A stretch of 64,000 nucleotides of DNA from Variovorax paradoxus (lineage in GTDB: Bacteria > Pseudomonadota > Gammaproteobacteria > Burkholderiales > Burkholderiaceae_C). The position numbers were made by a program, and so were the translations under genes. This document shows, piece after piece, positions 6,954 through 16,497 of the stretch (its first letter is position 1; the number at the start of each line of letters is the position of its first letter). Location of the stretch: contig NZ_LR743507.1 in assembly GCF_902712855.1 (NCBI RefSeq), positions 3,334,001 to 3,398,000 on the forward strand. The letters run 5' to 3'. A model generated the notes under the pieces. The model was not told the origin of the DNA and made no database searches. It worked only from the letters and a program-made list of their open reading frames with translations.

Positions 6954-9329
6954 ATGCAGAAAATCATTCGCCAGCTCGCCGCCGAGATCAAGGTCGGCGA
7001 GAACCAGGTGAAGGCCGCCGTCGAACTGCTCGACGGAGGCGCCACGGTTCCATTCATCGCCCGCTACCGCAAGGAAGTCACCGACGGCCTCGACGACGTG
7101 CAGCTGCGCGAACTGGAAGCCCGCCTTTCCTACCTGCGCGAACTCGAGGACCGCCGCGGCGCGGTGCTCAAGGCCATCGACGAGCAGGGCAAGCTCACTC
7201 CCGAACTGCGCGCCGCGATCGAATTCGCGCCCACCAAGCAGGAGCTCGAAGACCTGTACCTGCCTTTCAAGCAGAAGCGCCGCACCAAGGGCCAGATCGC
7301 CCGCGAATTCGGCATCGAGCCGCTGGCCGACAAGCTGCTGGCCGACCCCACGCTCGACCCCGCCGTGGAAGCCAAGGCCTTCCTGCAGCCTGCCACCACG
7401 CTGGACGACGGCAAGCCGGGTCCCGATTTCTCCACCGTGCCGCTCGTGCTCGACGGCGTGCGCGACATCCTCTCGGAGCGCTGGGCCGAGGACGCCGCAT
7501 TGGTGCAGGGCCTGCGCGAATGGCTCTGGAACGAAGGCCTGCTCAAGTCCAGCCTGATGGCAGGCAAGGACGAGAACAACGCCGACGTGGCCAAGTTCCG
7601 CGACTATTTCGAATACGACGAGCCGATCGGACGGGTACCGTCGCACCGCGCGCTGGCCGTGTTCCGCGGCCGCGCGCTCGACATCCTCGACGCCAAGCTG
7701 GTGCTGCCGGTCGAGCCCGAGCCGGGCAAACCCAGCGTTGCCGAAGGCCGCATCGCGCTGCACCTGGGCTGGAGCCACGCGGCACGCCCCTCGGACGACC
7801 TGCTGCGCAAGTGCGTGGCATGGACCTGGCGCGTGAAGCTGGCGCTGTCGACCGAGCGCGACCTGTTCACCCGCCTGCGCGAAGAAGCCGAGAAGGTCGC
7901 CATCAAGGTGTTCGCGGACAACCTGCGCGACCTGCTGCTGGCCGCGCCGGCCGGCCCGCGCGTCGTGATGGGCCTTGACCCGGGCATCCGCACCGGCGTC
8001 AAGGTGGCGGTGGTCGATTCGACCGGCAAGCTGGTCGAGACTGCGACCGTTTTCCCGCACGAGCCGCGCAAGGACTGGGAAGGCTCGCTGCACACCCTGG
8101 GCAAGCTGTGCGCCAAGCACGGCGTGAACCTGATCGCCATCGGCAACGGCACTGCCAGCCGCGAGACCGACAAGCTGGCCGCCGACCTCATCAAGCTGCT
8201 GGCCAAGATGGCCGCGCAGGCCGGCGCACCGGAAATCAAGGTCGACAAGGTGGTGGTGAGCGAGGCCGGCGCCTCGGTGTACTCCGCCAGCGAGTTCGCC
8301 TCGCAGGAAATGCCCGACGTCGACGTGAGCCTGCGCGGCGCTGCGTCCATTGCGCGCCGCCTGCAGGACCCGCTGGCCGAGCTCGTCAAGATCGACCCGA
8401 AGAGCATCGGCGTGGGCCAGTACCAGCACGACGTCAACCAGAGCGAGCTCGCGCGCACGCTGCAGGCCGTGGTCGAAGACTGCGTGAACTCGGTGGGCGT
8501 CGACCTCAACACGGCGAGCGTGCCGCTGCTGTCGCGCGTGTCGGGCCTGTCCGGCAGCGTGGCCAAGGCCGTGGTGCGCTGGCGCGAAGCCAACGGCGCG
8601 TTCTCGACCCGCAAGCAGCTGCTCGACGTGACCGGCTTCGGCCCCAAGGCGTTCGAGCAGAGCGCGGGTTTCCTGCGCATCCGCGGCGGTGCCGACCCGC
8701 TCGACGTCACCGGCGTGCACCCCGAAACCTATCCGCTGGTCGAGCAGATCATCGTGAAGACCGGCAAGCCCATCGCCGAGCTGATGGGCCGCGCCGAGAT
8801 GCTCAAGACCCTCAAGCCCGAGCTGTTCGCCAACGAGAAGTTCGGCGTCATCACGGTCAAGGACATCCTGGGCGAACTGGAAAAGCCCGGCCGCGACCCG
8901 CGCCCCGACTTCAAGGTGGCTCGCTTCAACGACGGCGTGGACGACATCGCCGATCTGGTCGAGGGCATGATCCTCGAGGGCACGGTGAGCAACGTGGCGC
9001 AGTTCGGCGCCTTCGTCGACCTTGGCGTGCACCAGGACGGGCTGGTCCACGTGAGCCAGTTGAGCCACAAGTTCGTGAACGACGCGCGCGAAGTCGTCAA
9101 GACCGGCGACATCGTCAAGGTCAAGGTGATGGAAGTGGACGTGGCACGCAAGCGCATTGGCCTGTCGATGAAGCTCGATGCCGCACCCGCGCGGCGCGAC
9201 GGCCCGCGCGACAACCGCTTCGAAGGCGCAGGCCGCGGCCAGCAGCAGCACGGCCGCCGCGACAGCACACCGCAGCCGGCCGGCCAGATGGCCAATGCCT
9301 TCGCCAAGCTGCAGGGCCTGCGCAAGTAG
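6954..9329 (+). CDS. tex: Tex-family RNA-binding transcription accessory protein
   Basis: 791 residues from ATG 6954; a frame-extending ATG at 6915 gives 13 more, but MQKIIRQLAAEI is the family-like start. The order is the helical Tex N-domain, a YqgF/RNase H-like domain (VMGLDPGIRTGVKVAVVDS), helix-hairpin-helix DNA-binding motifs (LNTASVPLLSRVSGLSGSVA and FGPKAFEQSAGFLRI), and an S1 RNA-binding domain near the end (EGTVSNVAQFGAFVDLGVHQ). The tail is Gly/Arg/Gln-rich. Length is close to the E. coli YhgF (about 770). Tex associates with nucleic acid and the transcription machinery. Stands alone, although the patatin gene follows after 34 bases. Confidence 0.95.
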   Translation: MQKIIRQLAAEIKVGENQVKAAVELLDGGATVPFIARYRKEVTDGLDDVQLRELEARLSYLRELEDRRGAVLKAIDEQGKLTPELRAAIEFAPTKQELEDLYLPFKQKRRTKGQIAREFGIEPLADKLLADPTLDPAVEAKAFLQPATTLDDGKPGPDFSTVPLVLDGVRDILSERWAEDAALVQGLREWLWNEGLLKSSLMAGKDENNADVAKFRDYFEYDEPIGRVPSHRALAVFRGRALDILDAKLVLPVEPEPGKPSVAEGRIALHLGWSHAARPSDDLLRKCVAWTWRVKLALSTERDLFTRLREEAEKVAIKVFADNLRDLLLAAPAGPRVVMGLDPGIRTGVKVAVVDSTGKLVETATVFPHEPRKDWEGSLHTLGKLCAKHGVNLIAIGNGTASRETDKLAADLIKLLAKMAAQAGAPEIKVDKVVVSEAGASVYSASEFASQEMPDVDVSLRGAASIARRLQDPLAELVKIDPKSIGVGQYQHDVNQSELARTLQAVVEDCVNSVGVDLNTASVPLLSRVSGLSGSVAKAVVRWREANGAFSTRKQLLDVTGFGPKAFEQSAGFLRIRGGADPLDVTGVHPETYPLVEQIIVKTGKPIAELMGRAEMLKTLKPELFANEKFGVITVKDILGELEKPGRDPRPDFKVARFNDGVDDIADLVEGMILEGTVSNVAQFGAFVDLGVHQDGLVHVSQLSHKFVNDAREVVKTGDIVKVKVMEVDVARKRIGLSMKLDAAPARRDGPRDNRFEGAGRGQQQHGRRDSTPQPAGQMANAFAKLQGLRK

Positions 9330-9363
9330 GCTGCACGCACATTTCCTGCTTGAGGCTCGCGGC

Positions 9364-10437
9364 ATGAAAGCCCTGCGCATCTATGCCGGCCCCGCGGCCC
9401 GCAAGCACATCGAACAGCACGGCCTGCGCCCGCAGGACGTGCGCACAGTGCCCGGCGCGGCCGGCGGTCCCAAGGGGCTGATCCTCGGACCGCTCGACCG
9501 CTTCATCTTCGGCCGCTGGCTGCCGCAGTCGAGCCAGCAGGTCCACCTGGTGGGCGCGTCGATCGGCGCCTGGCGGCTGTCGACGGCCTGCCTGTCGAAC
9601 CCTGACGCGGCCTTCGCGCGCTTCGAGCACGACTACGTGCACCAGCAGTTCGAGGTGCCGCCCGGCCAGAAGCGGCTCAGCCCGCGCCAGCTCAGCGAGC
9701 GCTTCGCCGAAAGCCTCGATGCGTTCTACGGCGGGCGCATCGGCGAGGTGCTGGCGCATCCGCGCTACCGCCTGCACGTGGTGACCTCGCGCGGGCGCCA
9801 CATCCTCGGGCGCGAGGGCAGGGCGCGCACGCCGGTGGGTTACCTCGGCGCCTTCGCGACCAACAGCCTGCACCGCAAGAGCCTGGGCGCCTGGCTGGAG
9901 CGCTGCGTGTTCTCCACGCCCGGGGCGGCCTTGCCTTTCGGCACGCGCGACTTCCGCACGCGCCAGCACGCGCTGAGCGAGGCCAACTTCAACATGGTGC
10001 TGCAGGCGTCGTGCTCCATCCCGTTCCTGCTGGCGGCGGTGCACGACATTCCCGGCGCGCCGCGCGGCGCCTACTGGGACGGCGGCATCACCGACTACCA
10101 CCTGCACCTGGACTACCAGCCCGCCGACCAGGGCATCGTGCTCTACCCGCATTTCCAGCAGGCCGTGGTGCCGGGCTGGCTCGACAAGGGCCTGCGCTGG
10201 CGTCACAAGGCCAGCGGCTTCCTCGACCGCATGGTGGTGGTCGCGCCCGATCCCGGTTGGGTGCGTTCGCTGCCCAACGGCAAGCTGCCCGACCGCAAGG
10301 ATTTCATCCATTTCGCCAACGACGCGCAGGCGCGCATCGCGGCCTGGGGCAAGGCCACGCGCGAGGCGCAGCGCCTGTCGGACGAATTCGAGGCCTGGCT
10401 CGGCGCCGGCCGCACTGCGGACGTGTTGCCGCTGTGA
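9364..10437 (+). CDS. Patatin-like phospholipase family protein
   Basis: 357 residues from ATG 9364; the frame is open upstream inside tex but MKALRIYAGPAARKHI is the natural start. It shows an oxyanion-type glycine run (PGAAGGPKGL), the nucleophile elbow GASIG in HLVGASIGAWRL, and DGG in AYWDGGITDY, which give the Ser-Asp dyad of patatins. Such enzymes hydrolyse acyl esters of lipids. No signal peptide, so cytoplasmic or membrane-surface. Lies 34 bases after tex and may share its transcript. Confidence 0.82.
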   Translation: MKALRIYAGPAARKHIEQHGLRPQDVRTVPGAAGGPKGLILGPLDRFIFGRWLPQSSQQVHLVGASIGAWRLSTACLSNPDAAFARFEHDYVHQQFEVPPGQKRLSPRQLSERFAESLDAFYGGRIGEVLAHPRYRLHVVTSRGRHILGREGRARTPVGYLGAFATNSLHRKSLGAWLERCVFSTPGAALPFGTRDFRTRQHALSEANFNMVLQASCSIPFLLAAVHDIPGAPRGAYWDGGITDYHLHLDYQPADQGIVLYPHFQQAVVPGWLDKGLRWRHKASGFLDRMVVVAPDPGWVRSLPNGKLPDRKDFIHFANDAQARIAAWGKATREAQRLSDEFEAWLGAGRTADVLPL

Positions 10438-10703
10438 ATCGCAGGCATGCGTGGGCGCGGCGGCAAACCGTGAAGCACGCGGCCAGGTGGGGCAGGCTCA
10501 CCCGCACGGCGGGAGGTGACGGTGGGGTGGCGACCGCTTCACCGGCTGCCCCGAAGGTCATCCGGATGGCGCTGCACGGATAGCGCGGCGCGCTCCGGCG
10601 CGATCCAGAATTTCAAGGCCTCCCGAAGAAGGCATGGTTCCACCCCGGGGAAAAAAGGGGGTGGATCTCGTGGAATTCCGATCGACAACGCTGGAGACAA
10701 ATC

Positions 10704-12182
10704 TTGAACAAGACCAACCATCCCGGCTTCCTGAACGGACGGCGGCCGATCCGCCCGGTCCTTGCAGCTCTCGCTCTCGGAGGAATCATGTCGTGGGCCC
10801 ATGCGGCCACCGACATCTCCAACACCCTCGTGCGGACCTGTTCCAACCAGCTCGACGGCTCGCAGTACGGCGACGCCGTCCTGAACGATTTCCGCAGCGC
10901 CCGGTTTCCCTCCCCGAGAACCGGCGGCTTCAGGATCACCTCGGTCGAGCAGGTCTGGCTTGCGCTGCCGGCTTACTGCCTGGTCAAGGGAACGATCCAG
11001 CCGACTTCGCCCGGGGGCATCGATCCGGCGGTGAAGGACCCGAGCTTCCGTGTCCGCGACATCAACTACCAGATCTACATTCCCGCCCTGTGGAACGGGA
11101 AGTTCGTGCAGCTCGGCGGCGGCGGCTTCGCCTGGAAGGCCGACGTGGTGCAGACGGGCATGCAGACCAATCTCCAGTACTCACCGTCGCTGCAGGGGCC
11201 GGCCCTGTCGAACTACGCCGTGGTCCTGAGCGACGCCGGGGCCGACGGCTCGAACGGGGCCTTCGATCCCGACTTCGTGCGGCCCGGCAGGCAGCTTGCC
11301 GACGTCGCCAGGCAGGAAATGGTGAGGAACTTCGGGCAGGACTCGATCAAGAAGTCGCTCGACGTCGGGATGTACCTGCTGAAGAAGCTGACCGGGACGA
11401 CGCCCACCGACACCTATTTCGTCGGCATTTCCACCGGCGGCAGGCAGGCGCTGAAGGCCATGGCCAACTGGCCCGACGCCTACGATGGCATCGTCGCGGG
11501 CGCGCCGCCCGTCGACGAGACCAACCTGCTCAAGACGCTGCAGGTTCCGGCGGTGGTCAACGACTGGGTGGTCAACTGGAGCGGCGCAGCGGCCATGCTG
11601 ACCAGCCTCCTGGGCCAGGACGTCTCGCCGCAGACCCTGAGCGACGGCCTGGGCGCGACCTCGAGGCACCTGGCGGATGTCGCGGTCGAATCGGGCGCGG
11701 ACCATGACGGCTACGCCCGGCTGCTCGACGAGCTGGCGCCGGTCTGGAACGTCACGCCCGGCGACCTCGCCAGGTTCTTCGACGCGGCAGCGCGGCAGCG
11801 CAAGGAAGGCGGGAAGGGCAAGAAGATCATCATCTACCAGGGCACCTCCGACTTCATGGTGCCCTGCACGCAGGCCGGCGAGTTCGTCAGGAAGCTGAAC
11901 GAGCTGCCGGCTGGCGGGAAGGTCACGCAGGCCGATGTCCGCAACGCCGTGCGCGCCTATTTCGTCGAGAACTACAGCCACGGCTTCTACAACACCGATT
12001 CGCTGCTCAAGAGGCTGGGCCTCACGCCCCTGCAGCTGAACTGGAATGCGCTGTCCGACCTCGACCGCTGGGTGCACGACGACCAGGCGCGGGGCGGCGC
12101 GCCTTTGCTCGCGCGCAACGCTTCGGGCGAGATTCCCGCCACCCAGGCCCTGAGCGCCTGGCAGTGCGTCGCCACGCCTTGA
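10704..12182 (+). CDS. Tannase/feruloyl esterase family hydrolase, exported
   Basis: 492 residues. The start codon is TTG at 10704, chosen because GGAGA lies seven bases upstream and a signal peptide follows directly (core PVLAALALGGIMSWAHAA, cut near residue 34). The catalytic serine is Ser243 in FVGISTGGRQ; GTSDFMVPC holds the likely acid, and the histidine is in NYSHGFYN. Cysteines (RTCSNQ, AYCLVKG, MVPCTQ, WQCVA) fit the disulfides of the family, including the one that joins the triad. Family members cleave gallate or hydroxycinnamate esters of plant material or aromatic polyesters. Periplasmic or secreted. Substrate cannot be read from sequence. Confidence 0.85.
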   Translation: MNKTNHPGFLNGRRPIRPVLAALALGGIMSWAHAATDISNTLVRTCSNQLDGSQYGDAVLNDFRSARFPSPRTGGFRITSVEQVWLALPAYCLVKGTIQPTSPGGIDPAVKDPSFRVRDINYQIYIPALWNGKFVQLGGGGFAWKADVVQTGMQTNLQYSPSLQGPALSNYAVVLSDAGADGSNGAFDPDFVRPGRQLADVARQEMVRNFGQDSIKKSLDVGMYLLKKLTGTTPTDTYFVGISTGGRQALKAMANWPDAYDGIVAGAPPVDETNLLKTLQVPAVVNDWVVNWSGAAAMLTSLLGQDVSPQTLSDGLGATSRHLADVAVESGADHDGYARLLDELAPVWNVTPGDLARFFDAAARQRKEGGKGKKIIIYQGTSDFMVPCTQAGEFVRKLNELPAGGKVTQADVRNAVRAYFVENYSHGFYNTDSLLKRLGLTPLQLNWNALSDLDRWVHDDQARGGAPLLARNASGEIPATQALSAWQCVATP

Positions 12183-12291
12183 TCGCTTCGGTGCTGCTGC
12201 AGTCGAACGACCGCGACCGCAGCGGCGCGTTGGCATGACGGTTGCTTGACGTACGCGTCGCCCATCCGGAAGCCTTGCAGGCCACGCGTCC

Positions 12292-12591
12292 TTGAAGCAC
12301 TTCATCGTCGAGATCAACTACCTCGTGCCGCTGGAACGCATCCAGTCGTCGGTGCCCGCCCATCGCGCCTACCTTCAGCTGGGCTACGAAGCCGGCCTGC
12401 TGCTGTGTTCCGGACCGAAGGTGCCGGCGACCGGCGGTTTCATGCTGGCGCGCGCGGCCTCGCTGGAGGCGTTGCAGGCATTCTTCGCCGAAGACCCGTT
12501 CAGCACCGAAGCACTCGCCAGCTTCAGGTTCAGCGAGTTCGACCCGGTGAAGCGCCAGGGCTTCGCCGAGCACTGGTTCAGCGAGCGCTGA
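12292..12591 (+). CDS. YciI-like protein
   Basis: 99 residues with a TTG start at 12292, the only start codon that includes the first beta strand KHFIVEINYLVPL; a stop codon 45 bases upstream limits the choice. YciI proteins are small ferredoxin-like-fold dimers with a conserved His (here in VPAHRAYL) and a conserved Asp/Glu-Pro-Phe element (AEDPFSTEALASF). Their activity is not well established. It lies between an esterase gene and a chemoreceptor gene and has no apparent functional link to either. Confidence 0.82.
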   Translation: MKHFIVEINYLVPLERIQSSVPAHRAYLQLGYEAGLLLCSGPKVPATGGFMLARAASLEALQAFFAEDPFSTEALASFRFSEFDPVKRQGFAEHWFSER

Positions 12592-12674
12592 GTCGGGAAG
12601 GCCCTCAGGGCTCAAGATTCCCGCGGTGCTGCCGATAAGACAGAAGTCCCCAACTCTTGCTGTCACCGCTGTCC

Positions 12675-14195
12675 ATGAAGCTACGAACCCGCATCCTTCT
12701 CCTGTGTACCGCCGCCCTGATCGGGATGGTCGTGCTCGCCTCCGTTTCGCTGTCGACCCTGCGCCAGGCGATGATGAAGGAACGCACCGCGCAGCTCTCC
12801 ACGCTGGTGGTGCTCGCAAATGCCTCGCTCGAACGCCTGCACGAGCAGGAAAAGGCCGGCGAGCTCACCCGAGACCAGGCGCAGAAGGAGGCGAAGAAGC
12901 TCATCGGCAGCCTGCGCAAGGACGAGCTCTACTTCTTCGTTCGCGGCTACACGAACGACGTGAACTACGTGCATCCGAACCCCAAGCGCGTGGGCATCGT
13001 GGACGCCAAGGGCGGCAAGGAAGCCGGCGAGCGCTACCGCGCCGCGCTGGCGGGCCACACCGTGGCCACGCTCACGGCCTACGGCACCCGTCCCGGCGCC
13101 AAGCAGGAAGTGGAAAAGCTCTACGCCATCGTCAAGTTCGAGCCCTGGGACTGGATCGTCGGCTTCGGCGACTACATCGACGACATCGACACGGCCTTCT
13201 GGCGCAACACCGTCATCCTGCTGGCGATCGGCGGCGCGCTGATGGTGGTGGTGGGCGGCATGGCCTGGGCCATGGCGCGCAACCTGTACCGCCAGCTGGG
13301 CGGCGAGCCCGACTACGCCGCCGAGGTGGTGCGCCGCATCGGCGCGGGCGACCTCGGCGTGCAGGTGCAACTGCAGCCGGGCGACAGCGCCAGCCTGCTT
13401 CACGCCATGCAGCAGATGCAGCAGAGCCTGGCCGGCACGGTGAGCGAGATTCGCGGCTCCACCGACACCATCGCCACCGCGAGTGGCCAGATCGCCTCGG
13501 GCAACCTCGATCTCTCTTCGCGCACCGAGGAGCAGGCCAGCTCGCTCGAGCAGACCGCCGCGTCGATGGAAGAACTCACCAGCACCGTGAAGCAGAACGC
13601 CGACAACGCGCGCCAGGCCAACCAGCTGGCCGTGTCGGCCTCCGAAGTGGCAGTGCGCGGCGGCAGCGTCGTCGGGCAGGTGGTGGACACCATGGGCTCG
13701 ATCAATGCGTCGTCCAGGAAGATCGTGGACATCATCGGGGTGATCGACGGCATCGCGTTCCAGACCAACATCCTGGCGCTGAATGCGGCGGTGGAAGCCG
13801 CGCGCGCCGGCGAGCAGGGCCGTGGTTTCGCGGTGGTGGCCTCGGAAGTGCGCAACCTCGCGCAACGCTCGGCGGGCGCGGCCAAGGAAATCAAGCTGCT
13901 GATCGACGACTCGGTGGACAAGGTGGGCGCGGGCAGCGACCAGGTGGCCGAGGCGGGCCGCACGATGGAGGAGATCGTCGCCAGCGTGCGCCGTGTGACG
14001 GACATCATGGGCGAGATCATGGCGGCAAGCCAGGAGCAGACCTCGGGCATCGAGCAGATCAACCAGGCCATCTCGCAGATGGACCAGGCCACGCAGCAGA
14101 ACGCTGCCCTGGTGGAGCAGGCCGCAGCGGCCGCCGGCTCGCTGCAGGAGCAGGCGGGCAGCCTGGTTCAGGCCGTGAGCGTGTTCAAGGTCTGA
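12675..14195 (+). CDS. Methyl-accepting chemotaxis protein with single Cache domain
   Basis: 506 residues from ATG 12675 (a TTG 18 bases upstream is possible). First transmembrane helix at residues 5-25, then a periplasmic single-Cache sensor of about 150 residues (KLIGSLRKDELYFFVRGYTN, and WDWIVGFGDYIDDID near its end), second helix VILLAIGGALMVVVGGMAWA, a HAMP-like region with IGAGDLGVQVQL, then the signalling domain with the hairpin tip DGIAFQTNILALNAAVEAAR. It lacks the NWETF tail that recruits CheR/CheB. sCache receptors usually sense small organic acids or alcohols. Confidence 0.93.
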   Translation: MKLRTRILLLCTAALIGMVVLASVSLSTLRQAMMKERTAQLSTLVVLANASLERLHEQEKAGELTRDQAQKEAKKLIGSLRKDELYFFVRGYTNDVNYVHPNPKRVGIVDAKGGKEAGERYRAALAGHTVATLTAYGTRPGAKQEVEKLYAIVKFEPWDWIVGFGDYIDDIDTAFWRNTVILLAIGGALMVVVGGMAWAMARNLYRQLGGEPDYAAEVVRRIGAGDLGVQVQLQPGDSASLLHAMQQMQQSLAGTVSEIRGSTDTIATASGQIASGNLDLSSRTEEQASSLEQTAASMEELTSTVKQNADNARQANQLAVSASEVAVRGGSVVGQVVDTMGSINASSRKIVDIIGVIDGIAFQTNILALNAAVEAARAGEQGRGFAVVASEVRNLAQRSAGAAKEIKLLIDDSVDKVGAGSDQVAEAGRTMEEIVASVRRVTDIMGEIMAASQEQTSGIEQINQAISQMDQATQQNAALVEQAAAAAGSLQEQAGSLVQAVSVFKV

Positions 14196-14225
14196 CCGAG
14201 GTCCTGGGCCGAAGCCCTCCTGGCT

Positions 14226-14612
14226 TCACGCCGCCAGCACCAGCACCTTGAACTGGCTCGGCACGATCCGCATGCCGACGATGTTGCAGCGGTTCTGCAG
14301 CGACAGGCTGGTCATGCGCGTGCAGGGCGTGCCCTTGAGCAGCACGGTGAAGGCGCCGGTGATGTGGCGCGACGGACCCATCACGGTCTGCGACACCACA
14401 CCCATGAGCACCCCCGCGTTGTCGCCGTTGGTGATGGGCGTGGTGGTGGCCATGTTGTGCGCCGGCGTGCCGCCGTAGAGGATGTTCCAGGCGTTGGGAA
14501 TCGCCGTGGGGCCGAGCGCGAAATTGGGGTAGGGAATGGGAATGGCGGGCGGGGTCTTGCAGACGTCGGGAAACGCGAGGTCGACGCCCATCATCTGGCT
14601 GTTGGCGAACAT
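14226..14612 (-). CDS. DUF4150 (PAAR-like) protein of the T6SS island
   Basis: 128 residues from ATG 14612, preceded by AGGAAGGA. The opening MFANSQMMGVDLAFPDVCKT and the PIPYPNFALGPTAIPN stretch are typical of DUF4150, a PAAR-like fold that caps the VgrG spike of type VI secretion systems. PAAR proteins sharpen the spike and carry effectors; this one has no C-terminal toxin extension, so it would be a bare tip. It is the last gene of a six-gene minus-strand run starting with vgrG. Confidence 0.85.
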   Translation of the reverse strand: MFANSQMMGVDLAFPDVCKTPPAIPIPYPNFALGPTAIPNAWNILYGGTPAHNMATTTPITNGDNAGVLMGVVSQTVMGPSRHITGAFTVLLKGTPCTRMTSLSLQNRCNIVGMRIVPSQFKVLVLAA

Positions 14613-14647
14613 GCGGCTGGTTCCTTCCTGGTTGCGTCGGGCCGGCT

Positions 14648-15367
14648 TCAGCCCATGTGGATCTGGTCGGCATCGACCTTGACCAGCGCCTTGCTGGTCA
14701 CGAGCGTGTTCTTCGCGTGCAGGCGCATCGTCTCGGTGGCCTGGTAGTCGATCTGCCCGGCGCGCACCTGCTCGACCTCCTCGGTCAGCCGGAAGCTGGA
14801 GCGCGTGAGCACGCTGAGGCGGTCGAGCACCGCCTCGCAGGTGCGACCGACGAAGCGTGCGACCAGCGTGGTGACGCGGACTTCGGCGCCCCGGTAGTCC
14901 ATGTCGCCGACGTCGAGTAGCGCCTTCTGCGCGTGCAGGGACAGCGCCGGTGCTGCCATGGCGAGCCGGGTCTGCGCCTGCAGCGCGACGCTGCCATGGC
15001 GCGAGCGCAGCGTGACGTCGCCGTCCACGACCAGCTCCGCGCTGCCCGTGTCGGCCTGCGTGATGACCGCGATCAGGTACACGTGGTCGCGCTGCGGTCC
15101 GGCCACGAGCACGGTGTCGCCCACGCCTGGCGACAGCAGACAGCTCGCCGCGCGCGGGCATTGCCAGCGCTCGCCGCCATCCTGAGGCTCGACGATGCAG
15201 CGGCCGTCTTCCAGCACGCGCACGATGCTGCCGAGGGCGCTGCCGGTCCAGGGCGGCGGGCTGGCGATCGAGGCGGGCAGCGGCTTTCGCAGCAAGGCCT
15301 GCATCTCGCCTTCGTGGTCGTCGACGGGCGGCAGCGGACGCTGCTCGCGGATGGCATGGCGGGTCAT
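14648..15367 (-). CDS. DUF3540 domain protein of the T6SS island
   Basis: 239 residues from ATG 15367, which overlaps the stop of the preceding pentapeptide gene by 4 bases. The N-terminal 60 residues are polar; then comes a beta-rich domain (GSALGSIVRVLEDGRCIVEP, then CLLSPGVGDTVLVAGP) and a C-terminal alternating stretch rich in Val, Thr and Ala that could form a beta-prism like the VgrG needle. DUF3540 genes regularly sit beside DUF2169 and DUF4150 in vgrG loci; molecular role is not established, possibly an adaptor or spike extension. Confidence 0.8.
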   Translation of the reverse strand: MTRHAIREQRPLPPVDDHEGEMQALLRKPLPASIASPPPWTGSALGSIVRVLEDGRCIVEPQDGGERWQCPRAASCLLSPGVGDTVLVAGPQRDHVYLIAVITQADTGSAELVVDGDVTLRSRHGSVALQAQTRLAMAAPALSLHAQKALLDVGDMDYRGAEVRVTTLVARFVGRTCEAVLDRLSVLTRSSFRLTEEVEQVRAGQIDYQATETMRLHAKNTLVTSKALVKVDADQIHMG

Positions 15368-16497
15368 GGACCGGTGTCCTCCGAAGGTAGGGCGGGGGTG
15401 CGAAGCGGGCGGCCGAAGGCATCCCGCCCCGCGCGTTGCGGCCGGGAGCCGCGCGCCACCGCGCGGCGCTCGGCCTCGAACAGCGCGGGGTCGTTCTCGA
15501 GCACGCCGATGCGGTCGCTCCAGCGCGTTCCGTCCTGCATGGCGCGGTGCAGCTGCGTGCGCTGGAAGGTGGCGCCGCGCATGTCGGCGCCGCCGAGGTC
15601 CGCGTAGGAAAAATCGGCGTACACCAGTTCGCTGCGCGCGAACGAGGTGCGGTTGCAGCGCGCGCGATGAAAGACGCACTGCGTGAGCTGCGCGCCGGAC
15701 AGGTCGGCATCGGCCAGCTGTGCATCGACCCACAGGCTCTGCGCAAAATGCCCAGCGCGGGCGTCGGCTTGGCGCAAGTCGGCTTCGGGGAACAGGCACT
15801 GCGGCGCATGCACGTTGGCCAGCACCGCGCGCTGGAGCCTGGCGCCCTTGAAGTTGCACTGGCTCAGCCGCGCGCGCTCGAAACTGCAGCCCGTGAGGTC
15901 GGCGTCGATGAACTGGCACAGGTGGAAGTCCTGCGCGGAGAAGTCCTGGCCCGCCAGTTCGGCCTCGCTGAAGATCACGTTGTGAAAGCTGGCGCCCCTG
16001 AAGCCGGTGCCGCGCAGGGCAGCGCGATAGAACACGGTGGTGTGCAGCGCCACTTCGTCGAAGCGCGCCTCGGCGAGGCAGGATTCGCCGAACACCGCCT
16101 TCGTGAGATCGGCACCGCCGAAGTAGGCCCGGTCCAGCGCGCTTTGATGAAAGGCCGCCAGGTCGAGCCTGGCGCCGCTCAGCTGCGCGCCCTGCAGCTG
16201 CGATTCGCTGAAGACGGTGCGCGTCATCGCTGCCTGCCGAAGGTTGGCGCCGGACAGCGTGCACTTGTGGAAGGCCGCGCGCTGCAGTTCGGCACCGTCG
16301 AGCGTGGCTTCGTCGAATCGGCAGGTGTCGAACATCGACTCGGTCAGCCGCGCGCCGCCCAGGCTGGCGCCCGAGAAGTCGCATTCGCCGAATGCGCCGC
16401 CGCTCAGGTCGAGGCCGTCCATGACCATGCCCCTGAAGTCCTGGCCCTGGATGTGCTCGCCGCCGCGGATCTTCCGTACCAGCTCGCCCGGCGTCAT
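15364..16497 (-). CDS. Pentapeptide-repeat protein of the T6SS island
   Basis: 377 residues from ATG 16497 (ATGA overlap with the DUF2169 gene). Nearly the whole chain is A(D/N)LXX-type pentapeptide repeats, for example LSGANLRQAAM, LDRAYFGGADLTKAVFGESC and YADFSYADLGGADMRG, which fold as a right-handed quadrilateral beta-helix. The last 60 residues are basic and non-repetitive. It parallels the C-terminal half of the DUF2169 protein upstream and probably arose from it or works with it as a scaffold for T6SS spike or effector loading. Confidence 0.85.
   Translation of the reverse strand: MTPGELVRKIRGGEHIQGQDFRGMVMDGLDLSGGAFGECDFSGASLGGARLTESMFDTCRFDEATLDGAELQRAAFHKCTLSGANLRQAAMTRTVFSESQLQGAQLSGARLDLAAFHQSALDRAYFGGADLTKAVFGESCLAEARFDEVALHTTVFYRAALRGTGFRGASFHNVIFSEAELAGQDFSAQDFHLCQFIDADLTGCSFERARLSQCNFKGARLQRAVLANVHAPQCLFPEADLRQADARAGHFAQSLWVDAQLADADLSGAQLTQCVFHRARCNRTSFARSELVYADFSYADLGGADMRGATFQRTQLHRAMQDGTRWSDRIGVLENDPALFEAERRAVARGSRPQRAGRDAFGRPLRTPALPSEDTGP

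Noticed and set aside
9178..9363. Extended N-terminus of the patatin-like gene inside tex
   Set aside because: The upstream stretch is basic, overlaps the tex C-terminus in another frame and lacks a ribosome site; ATG 9364 gives the family-like start.
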